Shown here in pieces: positions 11,389-22,853 of a stretch of DNA of 64,000 nucleotides (positions are counted from its first letter, which is position 1; each line of letters opens with the position of its first letter). A program made the position numbers and the translations under genes. Under the pieces are notes generated by a model, which was given only the letters and a program-made list of their open reading frames with translations, was not told the origin of the DNA and did no database searches. Source of the DNA: Phlegmacium glaucopus (lineage: Eukaryota; Basidiomycota; Agaricomycetes; Agaricales; Cortinariaceae); the NCBI GenBank assembly GCA_015039465.1, contig MU130378.1, positions 1,430,570 through 1,494,569 on the forward strand, in the 5' to 3' direction.

Positions 11389-13370
11389 ATGGATTTCACA
11401 GAACTCTACAGGCATTCAGCATCTCTGGTGGCCTTCAGTCCCGGTGCACACTTCATTCTCACTGCCGTTCAAGACAGAATTATTGTTCGCAAGACGGATA
11501 CTTTTCAAATAACGCGTACTTGGTTGGTCGATAGCTCACCATCACCTACTCAAGCTGCTCTCTTTTCTAGCTCGAACTCTAAGCCAAAGTCGGTCCATAC
11601 AGCCAGTACACCGAATGATGGGTGGATTACTCATCTCGGTTGGTCTCATGATTCCGAGTTCATTTTAGCTGCTTGTGCAAAGAGAGGTGTAGTTCACCTC
11701 CGACAACTCAGAGACGAAGATTGGTCCGGTCGCATTGACTCAGGTGCCGAAGGTGACTGCCAGTATGATACGTGCCATGGACATTGTCATCTTATCACCT
11801 TGGCTAGGCCTTGTCAAAGCTGAATGGGCCCCAGATGGACGTACTGTTGTCTGCTTCTCCGATTGGGGTGTGAGTAACTTGGTGGTGTGGATACTGCATA
11901 TTAAAAACAACATCTCTTGTAGTTGCGTGTGTCTTTATGGTCTACTTCGACTGGAGCTGTTACATATATTCAATTTCCTATTCATCCTGACAAAGGTTTG
12001 CCTCTTGCTGCAGTCGCGACTCTTAGTCTGAAGAGATACATCAGGATATGCTTTTCGCCCAGATGGGCGTTATTTCGTTCTCGCCGAACGACATAAGTCC
12101 AAGGATACACTGGGCGTTTATGACGCAAGTGAGGCGTACAAACTTGTCCAAGTGAGTATGTTGCTCCAGTGTACAACTGGTCTCTTAAATACCCATAGCA
12201 TTTTCCCTTGCCGACTTCGTCATTTTCTTCACTTGTTCTTTCTCCCTCGGGGAACTATGTTGCTGTCTGGGAGGGACCCCTCGAGGTTAGTCTTCTATCA
12301 CCAGCTCACATAGTATTATTGCCTTAACCCAAGCTTTTGCTAGTATAAGTTATATATACTAACCCTCACTGGTAACCTTCTGACATCATTCACCCCGTAC
12401 CCCGACCCCGGCTTCGGTATTCGCGCCGTTGTTTGGCATCCCACGGGCCTGTTCCTCGCTGTTGGTGGCTGGGACGATAAAGTGAGCCTCCTCTGGTCCC
12501 GAATATCAAATGCTCACTCCATGATAGATCCATATTTTGGATTGTTTAACTTGGTCAGCTGTCGCAACCCTTGACATGTTGAGTCGGCTTCCGAACGGTG
12601 TGGTGGGCAAAAAAAAATTCAACCTGATCTTCATAGTTCAACAATTCATTTTAGAATATTTGGAGAGAGCCTGCAAAATGGCTGGAAACAACGGAAGGTC
12701 GCGGGTTCCTGTCTTGTTGGTAACTCATCCTAATCAGATAACATCTCTGCCCTGATATTCCGAATTTTTGCAGATGACCATATCAATGGGCCACACGTGC
12801 TTAGTACTATACGCGCTGACCCAACGAAACCCAACCCGAAGAGCGGTGTCGTTCAGATGGAATGGAATCTGACGGGAAACCTTCTGCTCGTACGGTTCGG
12901 TGTGTTTCACAAAGCACTCTTCCTTCGCGGCTTTCTAAACATGTCTACGTTAGATAATATACCATCGGCTGTGTATATCTTCGAATTTCCCGTCTCGCCT
13001 GAAATATTTACGCCTCGGCTAAGAACCGTGCTACTTCATACTCAACCTGTACTCCATGCACGATGGAACCCAGTTCGGAAAGGTAATTTGGCACTCTGTT
13101 GTGGGAATCAGAGTGTCTATACCTGGAGTGATGAGTGGCAAGGGGACTGTGGGGAAGAAGAGATGGCTGAATGTATTGGTGTGCCTGCAAGTACGTCTGA
13201 TTTCAAAGTCAGTATCTGCCGGCCATTTCCTGATCCCTGTAGAAAATTTTGAGACAAAGGATGTTGCTTGGGCTCGTGATGGAAAGGGCTTGATTCTTTT
13301 CGGCAAGGACCAGTTCTGTTGCGCTTTTGAAGTGCAGGAAGGGGACAACCATGTGGTGTCCGAATCTTAA
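11389..13370 (+). CDS. WDR8: WD-repeat protein WRAP73/WDR8
   Basis: The gene starts at MDFTELYRHSASLVAFSPGAHF and is split by roughly eight introns; the first two exons are 11389-11752 and 11808 onward. Recognisable WRAP73 segments are GWITHLGWSHDSEFILAACA, LVKAEWAPDGRTVVCFSDWG, LRVSLWSTSTGAVTYIQFP, GYAFRPDGRYFVLAERHKSKD, GIRAVVWHPTGLFLAVGGWD, DNIPSAVYIFEFP and the last blade DVAWARDGKGLILFGKDQFC. The protein is a WD-repeat beta-propeller. In animals and fission yeast it sits at the centrosome or spindle-pole body and helps anchor microtubule minus ends together with an SSX2IP/Msd1 partner. The donor near 12600 is ambiguous (GGT|gtggtg or GTG|gtgggc), which changes one residue. No other oddity is seen. 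Confidence 0.9.
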
Positions 13371-13764
13371 CTGGCGTCAAAGGCTCTTATCACAGGTATT
13401 GAATGTGACTATGGTGCTCGTAATGCTCTAACCTGGGCATTCACAATCTAGTATGTGTCCTTACAAAACAGGTCATATATATCGTTTATACAATCGTTGC
13501 CTTCTCTTGTTATCGCAGTACTAGTGTACTGACATCGTCGATATCATGAGCGGGGGAATGGGTCGGGCAACTGCCATCATTTCTTGAGTCCTCCAGCACT
13601 GTACATAGGGATGAACAAGAACATAAAAATTGTGTATTGGCCGCCAAGAGAACAAGCGCATCCAACAATCTATGCTTGATATATGAGTAATTTACGACTT
13701 GGGGTAATAATTTGGCCGTATATTACCATATCGATTGCAGAGAATGTTCATTCCTGATCCGAAA
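13371..13764. other. 394-bp convergent 3' spacer
   Basis: This lies between the stop codons of WRAP73 (plus) and the adenosine-deaminase-like gene (minus). It should contain both 3' UTRs and polyadenylation signals. I see no ORF, repeat or RNA gene in it. Confidence 0.5.
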
Positions 13765-14992
13765 TTATTTAAATCGTGCTTGTAGGCTCATCTCGCCAAT
13801 GTTTCTGACCATTTCTTCACTTAGGCCCAAGCCTAATGGCGGCTGAGCGAGTAAGAGTGCATATTCACCGAGAAGGGAAGTCCGGAAAGGGAGGATATCG
13901 TCTGTCTGTAGTCAGTGTAAGGTCAGCATGCTATTGACTTGACGACGGTGAAAATAACCATACACAGATCGCAAAGGGATGTCCTGATTTGAGATATTGG
14001 TGTATATGGTGTGATTCTAGCGTCGGAACCGTTTTGCACCTGGGTTGTACAGATGAAGAATTAGCTCTTGATGACTTAATAATTGGGTTTTTATAGGCAT
14101 GATCACTTACAACAGGTTTGAAGTCAGGCAAACTTCTATGCACATTTTTTTTTCCAAGACAATAGAGGTCGCCTCCTCATCTAGGAACGTGGCGTGTCCC
14201 AAACGTTCCGGGTTGAAAGATAAAAGTTTGTAAGTTTCTTCGGCTTTGTTCTGGGTTGTCTACATAAGATCAGAAAGATAAGCAGAAATACTGCGCAGAC
14301 AAGCAGCTATTATGAATTTATACCTCGGCAATGTGCAATGTAATACCTATTCCTATTTTCTTGACTTGAGCGAAATGAGGCGCAAATTTGTCTATATCGC
14401 CAACTGTAGGATCGCCACATAGATCCATGCCTACAACGCGCTTTCCTTCGGCTTTGAGTTCACAGGCCAACCTTACACACTCGCTTAGAACCTCGTCACC
14501 CATCCTTCGATCCAAACTTATGATTAGACCAACCCTGGATTGGTCATAACGTTCTAGTTCTTCGAGAACAATGCGCAAATATTGGTTCCTATCCATCCCC
14601 TCAGTTTGGCGTGGAGTGGTACGAAGTTCCAGGTAAGTGCATTGTGGCATATCGCCGTCTAAGAAAGTGCTCAGAACGGCACGCGTTGCGCGCCTCAATG
14701 AATCAGGGGTCGATGTCAAGGCATATATAACAGAGAAAAGAGAGAAAAAATCAGAAATTTTCTCTAGAGCTGGACCATCCAAGAGCTTTGAAATACCAGC
14801 TTTGACGTTTTCATTGTAGGCTGACGGAGAATCGGTCGAATCATACTCAGATGCCAGCTCTTGGAGAACGGAGATGGGAATGGATCCATTTAAGTGCGCG
14901 TGAAGCTCGGCCTTGGGTAAAGATTGTAGAAAATAAATTTGTGAGGGACTGAGGGAATCGAGAGCCGCTGCCGCGGGTCCTGCAATTGACAT
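13765..14992 (-). CDS. Adenosine-deaminase-like protein (ADAL / N6-methyl-AMP deaminase type)
   Basis: Four exons (14324-14992, 14111-14259, 13964-14039, 13765-13905) encode 344 residues. The metal-binding HxH is in PKAELHAHLNGSI near residue 27. YLELRTTPR, VGLIISLDRR, VVGMDLCGDP, TLHIAE (catalytic His-Glu), ERLGHATF and the final Asp pair ICTDD follow in the order of the ADAL branch. Proteins of this branch deaminate N6-methyl-AMP to IMP rather than free adenosine. Substrate preference here is inferred from the branch only. I chose the ATG at 14990-14992 (MSIAGPAAAALDSLSPSQ); an in-frame upstream Met at 15055 would add a hydrophobic stretch not expected in the family. No intron disrupts the catalytic motifs. 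Confidence 0.9.
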
Positions 14993-15774
14993 GGTATTAT
15001 TGAAATAACCGTAGAAAATGAAGAGAGTAGGGTAATATTGTACGGGCAAGTACACGTAGGGGCTTATGTAAAGACCTACAACGGTACGGCATATGACGGC
15101 TTATCATATACCCTATTCGACCCGTAGAGATGCCCACAGCGAATGAACAATGACTTCAAGTTTAGAGAATTGCCATCGAAGATTTCTCCTCCAATTTACC
15201 TTGAGTAGGAGAGAAACCAACTATATCAGTCATCGCGGAGCTCAAATCTACCACCTTAGAAAGTTGATTCTCGCTCGAGAAAAGATCAAATCAACATACC
15301 ATATTTACGGTATTTTGTGCCATGCGGTACGGGTATGTAAAAAAATACAACCGTTCGCATCCAGTGAGTTTGGGGGAATGTGAAAACGTCACCCAAGAAA
15401 ACATGCAGCTCTTGAATTTCGTTGGTAATAAGCCAGGGTTCTGATAGCGTTTTCCCGTATACTTTTGCCAAATGTTTCACTCATGAAGATGCATGACAAA
15501 GCCGTGCTCGGCATCTAACGCGTAGGCTTGTCCATGCCAAGGTTCTTGGATGAGGCCAATCGTATAGGGAGCTTGAAGTAAGGGGATGGTTAGTTCTGTC
15601 TGTAAGATATATTTCCTTTCCTAATGATATACATTGCAGGTAAACCCAGCTTGTCATCTATGGCCAGTGTCCATTCAAAAAAAAAATGAGATTGAAATTT
15701 TATTAATTTTAGATTATTATATAATCGTCCTGATTACATAGCATACCGGATTTCTGCTTTGCTTTCCAACCCTC
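14993..15774. promoter_or_regulatory. 782-bp divergent intergenic (ADAL / m-AAA protease)
   Basis: The two flanking genes point away from this stretch, so it should hold both promoters. Several short open frames occur but none has family features or codon pattern. A run of A/T near 15670-15725 just upstream of the protease start is the only compositional feature. Confidence 0.45.
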
Positions 15775-18179
15775 ATGCTTTCTCGTTCAATCAAGAGGGT
15801 GTCATTGCTAAGGTCTCGCACCCTCGCTGTCTCTGCATTTCGCACCTTTGCGACTCCGTCAAACGATGGCAAAGGAAAGGGAAAGGAAAGCGACAAAGAC
15901 GTACAGAAACCCACTAAACCGGAATTACCCAAGGCTCTCGAAGGCTTTTTCCAGCAATACCAACAGTCACAACGGAAGCAACAGGAGTCTTTCCCACAAG
16001 ACAATGACAAAGACCCAGATAGCAAGAAGCGCAACAACGATCCTCCCCCACCCAATAACAATGGCTTCTCGAACACGCAGCTCGCTTGGGTAATCGCATC
16101 TGCAACAGCATACCTTGCTTGGTCAAGTTCAACTTCGACCCATTCTAAAGAGATAACCTGGCAAGAATTCCGAACGGCTTTTCTTGACAAGGGTCTTGTC
16201 GACAGCTTAACCGTCGTCAATAAGCATCAAGTCCGTGTCAAGCTCCATTCCAATGCCACGGGCATAATGCATCCAGGCAACATCGCTGGTGGCGAATATT
16301 ACTTCTCAATAGGTAGCGTAGAAGCATTTGAGCGAAAGCTTGATAATGCCCAGGAGGAGCTCGGCATACCCAGTGGAGAATGCATCCCCGTTTCCTACCT
16401 AGATGAAATTTCCTCCGTTGGCGCATTACTCAACTTTGCTCCCACACTTCTTCTCATCGGTGTGCTTTATTGGATATCAAGGCGTGGTTCAGGTAGCTCA
16501 GGGGGTGGCATATTCAGCATCGGGAAAAGTCGTGCAAAACTCTTTAACAAGGATACCGACGTAAAAGTCAAGTTTAAGGACGTTGCAGGCATGGACGAAG
16601 CAAAGGAGGAAATTATGGAATTCGTCAAATTTTTGAAGGAGCCTGCGAAGTATGAGAGGCTCGGTGCCAAGATTCCTCGCGGAGCCATTCTCTCTGGCCC
16701 ACCTGGAACAGGAAAGACCCTGTTGGCCAAGGCGACCGCAGGTGAAGCATCCGTCCCTTTCCTTTCTGTGTCGGGTTCAGAATTTGTGGAAATGTTCGTT
16801 GGCGTCGGGTCATCCCGTGTCCGCGATCTTTTCGCCTCGGCAAAGAAGAACGCGCCCTGCATCATCTTTGTTGATGAAATCGATGCAATCGGAAAATCAA
16901 GAGGCAAGGGAGGCTCCTTCGGTGGAAATGATGAACGAGAGTCGACGTTGAATCAGCTTCTCGTCGAGATGGATGGGTTTGGCACCAACGAACACATCGT
17001 GGTTCTTGCAGGGACAAATAGACCTGACGTCCTGGATCCTGCTCTCATGCGTCCGGGGCGTTTTGACAGACACATCACCATAGACCGCCCCGATGTCTCA
17101 GGTAGAAAGGGTATTTATCTTGTCCATCTTGGACCCCTTCGTCTCGAGGAATCGCTCAAGAAGGACATTGGTGCCTTTGCCCAGAAGCTGGCTGTTCTCA
17201 CTCCCGGCTTCTCCGGTGCTGATATTGCCAATGTCTGCAATGAAGCGGCTCTTCATGCAGCGCGGAAGGGCTCAGAATATGTTGGCTCAGTTGACTTCGA
17301 CACTGCTATCGAGCGTGTCATAGTTGGTTTGGAGAAAAAAAGCAGGGTGCTGAGCCCGGAAGAAAAAAAAACGGTGGCTTATCACGAAGCTGGGCATGCT
17401 ATCTGTGGCTGGTTCTTGGAGCATGCAGATCCTCTTCTCAAAGTTAGCATCATTCCCAGAGGAGCTGGCGCATTAGGCTATGCTCAAGTACGTCAAAAAC
17501 ATTTTTCCAATATCCAGTTCATTGACTTGTAGCCAGTATCTACCGCCCGACCGATATCTGCTCTCTACCCCACAAATGGCGGATCGAATTTGCATGACTT
17601 TAGGCGGACGCGTTTCAGAAGAAATTTTCTTCGGTGCAGAGAATATCACTACTGGTGCTCAGGATGATCTCCAAAAAATTACCCGGATGGCTTTCGAGGC
17701 ATGTGCCAACTACGGCATGAACGACGTGATAGGTCCTGTTAGCTATGGAGGCGACCGCGCCGCCAAGGAAAGCTGGACAAAGCCATTCAGTGAGAAGACA
17801 GCGGAAATGCTTGACTTCCAAGTTCGCAAGATGATTACAACCGCTTATGATCGAACGCGGACTTTGCTCACAGAGCATCGTGGGGACGTGGAAAAGGTTG
17901 CGAAACTTCTATTAGAAAAAGAGGTTATCACTCGGTATGTTTCTCTTTTTTCCCATATTTTAACTCACAAACTTGTGAAAATATAGCGAGGATATGATTG
18001 ATCTCCTTGGCAAGAGACCTTTCTCACGTGGTGACGACATGGACAAGTGGCTCGACGAAAACCGCGGTGAGAAGAGTGCCCCTGCCCCTCTAGAGGCCCC
18101 CCCACCTACCGAATTGGATGATCCTATGCCCACACCGGCTCCCATCGCTAAATCCCTTGACGATGAACTCATGCGTTGA
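15775..18179 (+). CDS. AFG3: Mitochondrial m-AAA protease (AFG3/YTA12 family)
   Basis: Three exons (15775-17487, 17537-17934, 17987-18179). The presequence is Arg/Ser-rich ([26 protein letters not shown]). A charged Lys/Gln-rich matrix segment follows, then two membrane helices ([13 protein letters not shown] and [17 protein letters not shown]) around an intermembrane-space domain. The AAA module has Walker [10 protein letters not shown] near residue 307, Walker [13 protein letters not shown], and the second region [18 protein letters not shown]. The zinc protease site is HEAGH near residue 536, followed by ITTGAQDDL. Such hexamers in the inner membrane degrade misfolded membrane proteins and process MrpL32. 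Assignment to Afg3 rather than its partner Yta12 is not certain. The tail is Pro-rich and acidic. The convergent permease gene ends 87 bp away. Confidence 0.93.
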
Positions 18180-18266
18180 AAGGCCTTATTTAGACAAGGC
18201 ATTTTACAGATGCCGTTTGTATCCTATTTAATTGGTAGACTGCCAGTAACGAACGCTACAACCTAA

Positions 18267-20773
18267 TTACAGGGTATATCTAAAACCACTCCAATCATCA
18301 CCTTTTGCGTTTTTTGCCTCTGCTACATTTTGGTAGATCCCATTACGTTCATTTGCAAACTTATTGTTTACACCTTCAATAACCTCATCTCGTTCACCGC
18401 GGTCTCGTCGCGCGTTTTCTTTCTTGAGAAGAACGAAATATAGGACGGAAGACAAAAAACCCACGGCAATATATGCAAAGACGATACCATGACCCAGGCG
18501 ATACCAGGGGCGATCTCTTGCACGATACTAAAATAAATTGTGGCGTCAGAAGCGTGATGTATCCACATGGTGTTTGTGACCCCACAATGTTAACAGTAAT
18601 TGCTCCATTGATGTTGCCGAATCCAATGGCCATGGCCAAGGTCACGCTGCGTTTGTAAGAACCCTCGACGTTACTTGCAACCCACGCGACAGAATTGGCT
18701 GATTCCAGAAGTTAGATTCCCTGGGTTTTCTAACAGCCACGCCAGTTGTAACTCACGAATCGTAGGATAGATAGCACTAAAGGGGTATAATTGATCAGAC
18801 CAAAGTTCCCTCAATTACCAATGACTTACGAGGCTGCCAGATAGACGGCAAAGTAGGAAAGTGCTGGTGACCTTGATAAGATCAAGATCAAATATGCCAC
18901 AAGACCTATACCAAAAAGTGAACTGTGTAAGGACAATCAATATCGGGCGCACAGCGGCTGTGGAAAAGCTTCTAGACTTACAGGTTGATTGAACTTCGGG
19001 AACCAATCCGATCCCCTAGAATCCCAATGGCGCATGTCAGAAGACATCCCCAGGCATATACAGGAACCGATAAGAGGTTGGCCACCGTGGCTTGAAAGCC
19101 TTGGACATTATTAAGTATAGCTGCTTATATGTAACGATTTTCATAAAACTGTTACCAAGCTATAGCACCATTGTGAGTAGAATGAAGAAATTTCGCCGTA
19201 AGCATTGGCTGCACACCTGGTTGATAATAGTTGGCGTAAACAGCGAAAATGCATAGAGCGGACCATCACTAACGACAGGCTGATTGACAAGGCAGTTGCA
19301 TAGTGGTTGGAAAGCACTTACAAGCCCATGTACATCCCCACTTTCAACAATAGTCATTATAGTTCCTCATAAAGATGATGGATGAATAGTAGACGTACTT
19401 GCTATCCATGTTTTCCGATCGACTAGACTTTGCCATATGTATTTTTTTTGGTAGGATTCACCCGCCGCGCTAAATCTCATGTCATTTTGTAAGCGATGGA
19501 TGGCGAATGCCCCTATCAAAAAGGCGTTAGAATGGATCAATGGTAATGGTAAACTTGAGCAGCTCCATACTCTCTTCGGCGGTCAGAAATTTAGCTGTGT
19601 CCGGGAAGTCCTGGATCATCCAATATGATGCGATCCCCAGGAGAATGGTTGTAAGACCTTCAAGAATGAAGATCCACCCCCAGCCTTGTTTAGTCAGGTT
19701 AATGATCATAGTGGAAGGTGGAACGAGTCAAAAACCTGGCTTTCCACCAATCCCGTCCATGTTAGCGATTGCAGCAGCCAGAAGTCCACCTATTCCTTTA
19801 GTCTATGATAGTCTAGAAGTATCCGCGGGGTTCTCACTGAAAGCACCGGCAACAGTGGCCGATGAAAAGAATATCGCGACGCGAGTGCCCATCTCGGACC
19901 GTTTATACCAGCTGCATGTGTTCGTCGCCAATATCAGGTTTATGTGATTGGGCGGAAATTTTCCCGCTTACCATGTAATGTAGAATACAATTCCAGGGTA
20001 TAATCCCGCTTCCAATAAACCAAGCAAAATTCGGACGGCTATTCATTGGCACTGAAGTTGAGTAGTTATATCTCAATGCCAGCTATTCCGCTAACACTTA
20101 CTTATTAACCCACCATAATCACGAATAACACCATGGAGGGTCTGTTAATTGAACGCGTTTCGAAATAGATTGAACTTGACCATCGACTCTCTCTCACCAT
20201 GACGATCCCCCACATGAGGGTCATACTAGATAGCCAAACGGAAGGCTTGAGCCGACACAAAAGAACATTACTTGCCGGCTACGACAGAAAAAAAGGTCAA
20301 CACCAAGAACCTCACCCATTGGCGAAAGATAAACCTCGAATAACGCATATGGAAAGAAAAATACAGTCAATGCGATTAAGTATTGTTTGTCGTTGATACC
20401 GATATCTTCCTCCAGGTTGTAAAGCTAGAATGTTGTTCATGAGCCTGAGGGAGACAGACTGAGCATGAATAGTATGTTACCTTGGCATTTGCTATGCTTC
20501 CTCTATCCATGAAGTTGAGCAAGTACAATAATGCCAACCATGGAATGACGTGAAAGTCGATTTTCCTGAGCAATGCCTTTTCGTCGATGTGAGCAAGATA
20601 ATCAGTCTCTTTGGAGAGATATTTTGGCTCCTCATAGATTTCGCCGTTGAAGACATCTTGAACGGATGTTATTGAAGGACTTCGAAGGACGGGAGAACCT
20701 GGATTTCATTTGAAGTTTAGCTATGCGACGCGAAGGTGTTCAACAACCTACCTGTTTTGACCACAGTATTCAT
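18267..20773 (-). CDS. Major-facilitator permease, DAL5/allantoate-type anion:cation symporter
   Basis: About ten exons run from MNTVVKTGSPVLRSP (ATG 20771-20773) to a stop at 18267. Typical segments are ALLRKIDFHVIPWLALLYL, NFMDRGSIANAKLYNLEEDI, QYLIALTVFFFPYALFEVPSN, PSVWLSSMTLMWGIVM, GWGWIFILEGLTTILLGI and the closing GDDWSGFRYTL. The DAL5 family imports allantoate, ureidosuccinate, dipeptides, vitamins and related organic anions at the plasma membrane. The substrate cannot be fixed from sequence alone. The final charged cytosolic tail (KKENARRDRGERDEV) matches the family. The next gene on the same strand is UreD, which fits nitrogen assimilation. A GATAAG site lies at 20839-20844, 66 bp upstream of the start, and could bind a GATA nitrogen regulator. 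Internal exon edges were not all fixed. Confidence 0.85.
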
Positions 20774-21675
20774 GATGAGACTTCGAGCAACTTGAAGGTT
20801 TGGAAGCCTAAGTTATATAGTAAGAAAGCAAGGAAAATGATAAGCATGGTCGACTCCCTATTCAAGTTCAGACAACACCCTGACCCTTAGGACGTTTACC
20901 CTCGTGAGTCTAGACTTTCATTATTTAAACTCTCCAGTCATGGTCATGATCAAAAACTCCCACTCTCGGATACTAGAAGTATTGCCGTACCATGATCGGC
21001 TACAGCTGTTCTGGAGCGGGAGCAAAAAATAACGGTTGCAGGTATAAATACCTTCCACTTCTTTTTTTTCTTGCATCGAAAGGAGACTAATGATCGGCGG
21101 CCAAAAGATATTTGTGGATGAATGGTAGTGGGGCTGAAGGGAGTGAGAAATAAATCTATGAAATTAAAAATATCAGATTTTCCAAGGGAAGAGAAGATGA
21201 ATGAGTTATCCTTGTGTGAATAACCTGGGTGTGCGGGGGGCTTGCTTGCTAATTGACCTTAGCTTTCCGAAATCCGATGGATCACAACGTTTCGAATTGA
21301 GTTCTGCCAAAGTAGAGCGAGCCGATCCAGGGCCTGAGCGCTTGGGAACCAGATGGCAGGGTCAGACTAGTCAAACCAAAAACTGAAGGACGTAGGAGGG
21401 TCTTGGAATCCTTAAAATGTGCGCCAATTGCAAAACCACGCAGCAATGAAGAAGCAAGAGAATTGCAACGTTGTCTATTAACGGGTATTAAGATGAGTAG
21501 CAATTGAGAATCTCATTATATCCGTTGATATGCCGTTTGCTCATGCCTCGCACTGTAGGTTCATTGTGCAACCTGACAAATGATCTAAGCTTCCCAGTAA
21601 GAGCTGTGGCGTAAAGATATTTTTCAGTTCAAGAGTCTCTTTCTCTATCTGTAGGACGAAGATTAAACGAACCTG
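20774..21675. promoter_or_regulatory. 902-bp intergenic region upstream of the permease
   Basis: It carries the permease promoter at its left side and the UreD 3' flank at its right. A GATAAG motif is at 20839-20844. Pyrimidine runs occur near 21050-21075. Open frames on both strands (for example 21201-21386) have no family features, so I call no gene here. Confidence 0.45.
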
Positions 21676-22665
21676 CTATGAAAATATCCTCCTGTATACA
21701 TCTTTGCCCATGATGTATTCAATGCTGGATAACGCCTGCTTGAGCCATGCCTTAACCGTTTCCGTTTCAACGCCTCCCACTCTAACCACCACCCCCTGCC
21801 CAGTTGAATCAATGGGGCTAATCGACCAGATCAATGGAGATGGGACATTGGATTTGAGTATCGAAATTTTGTCGTACTGGGAAATTAGATCGTGCATGAT
21901 AGGTTGCACTCGAGGTCCATAGAGGATGAGCATAGCATAGCACGAATAAGGCTGGAGTTTGTTCTGCAAAGGTCGATCCGGAACACGCACGTCATGATGG
22001 TGGTTGTCCAGAAGAGTTACATCTTTTGCTATCCTTTTGCCGTTGTGCCAGATATCATTGACACTATAGTAGCGCGAGAATTCCCATTCCTCTCCTCTAG
22101 ATATGCGTCCGGAGGTTATCCAGTCGAGTATAACAGCAGATCCTCCTTCCGTAATTTCAAATCTCTGGATTTGATTGTACGATGCATCGCGAAAGCAGGT
22201 TACTGGCTCGGGAAGTAGAAGCAAGACACTCTCGGACGCGACAACAAAGTGACTGTTTTGTTTTGTTGAGGACAAGTCATTGTTAGGTCCGGGGTAGCGG
22301 GCCATTGAAGATAGCGATTCATTGGTGTTGGTGTGTGCAAGACGTCTTCCTAATCGTGTTTTAAAGACTTTGGTGGTCCCCTGTATATGTAACGAAGCTA
22401 TAAATGAGTGGGCGGACAGTAGCTATAGGCTGACTTGGGAGAGAAGGACCAGTCTGGCTCCAACTTGGACGTCTACGACCAGGTCAACTTGGTCGCCACC
22501 GACGAGACCCCCACCATATGTTAAGAGATAGACGATTGCAGTTGCATCGTGGATATGAGGCGATAGAAGCTTCAGTGGATAAGTGGATGAGAGTTCTGAA
22601 AGAACTGCTTTCTCTCCATGCAGAGATACTGTGATGCGCCCACTTCCCGAGTATAATTTGTTCAT
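21676..22665 (-). CDS. ureD: Urease accessory protein UreD (fungal Ure4)
   Basis: Two exons are joined across one intron (about 22381-22434). The first carries SGSGRITVSLHGEKAVLSEL, YPLKLLSP and VYLLTYGGGLVGGDQVDL. The second carries GTTKVFKTRLGRRLAHTN, FEITEGGSAVILDWITSGRISRGE and GKDVYRRIF. These are the conserved blocks of UreD/UreH, which binds apo-urease and, with UreF and UreG, delivers nickel to the active site in the cytosol. I set the start at ATG 22663-22665. An upstream ATG near 22780 joined to an internal acceptor would also stay in frame and give MVSSSTGIYNNNWS in place of MNKLYSGS; the SGSGRI version fits the family better. The only urease-pathway partner in the window is the neighbouring ureide-type permease. 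Confidence 0.93.
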
Positions 22666-22853
22666 CTGTATCAAAAGTCTTGTTACCCCGTAACCTTTAG
22701 GTCAGGCACACATGACAGTACTTACGTAGACCAATTGTTATTATAGATTCCAGTGGATGAAGAGACCATTACAAATGAGTGTGTGATGACGGAAAAAGAA
22801 ATAAAGAAATAACACAAACAAAAGGAGAGAAAAAAGACGGATGAGTCTCATGA

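Noticed and set aside
15150..15383. Possible small gene in the 15 kb intergenic region
   Set aside because: No homology, no codon pattern and no splice or promoter support.
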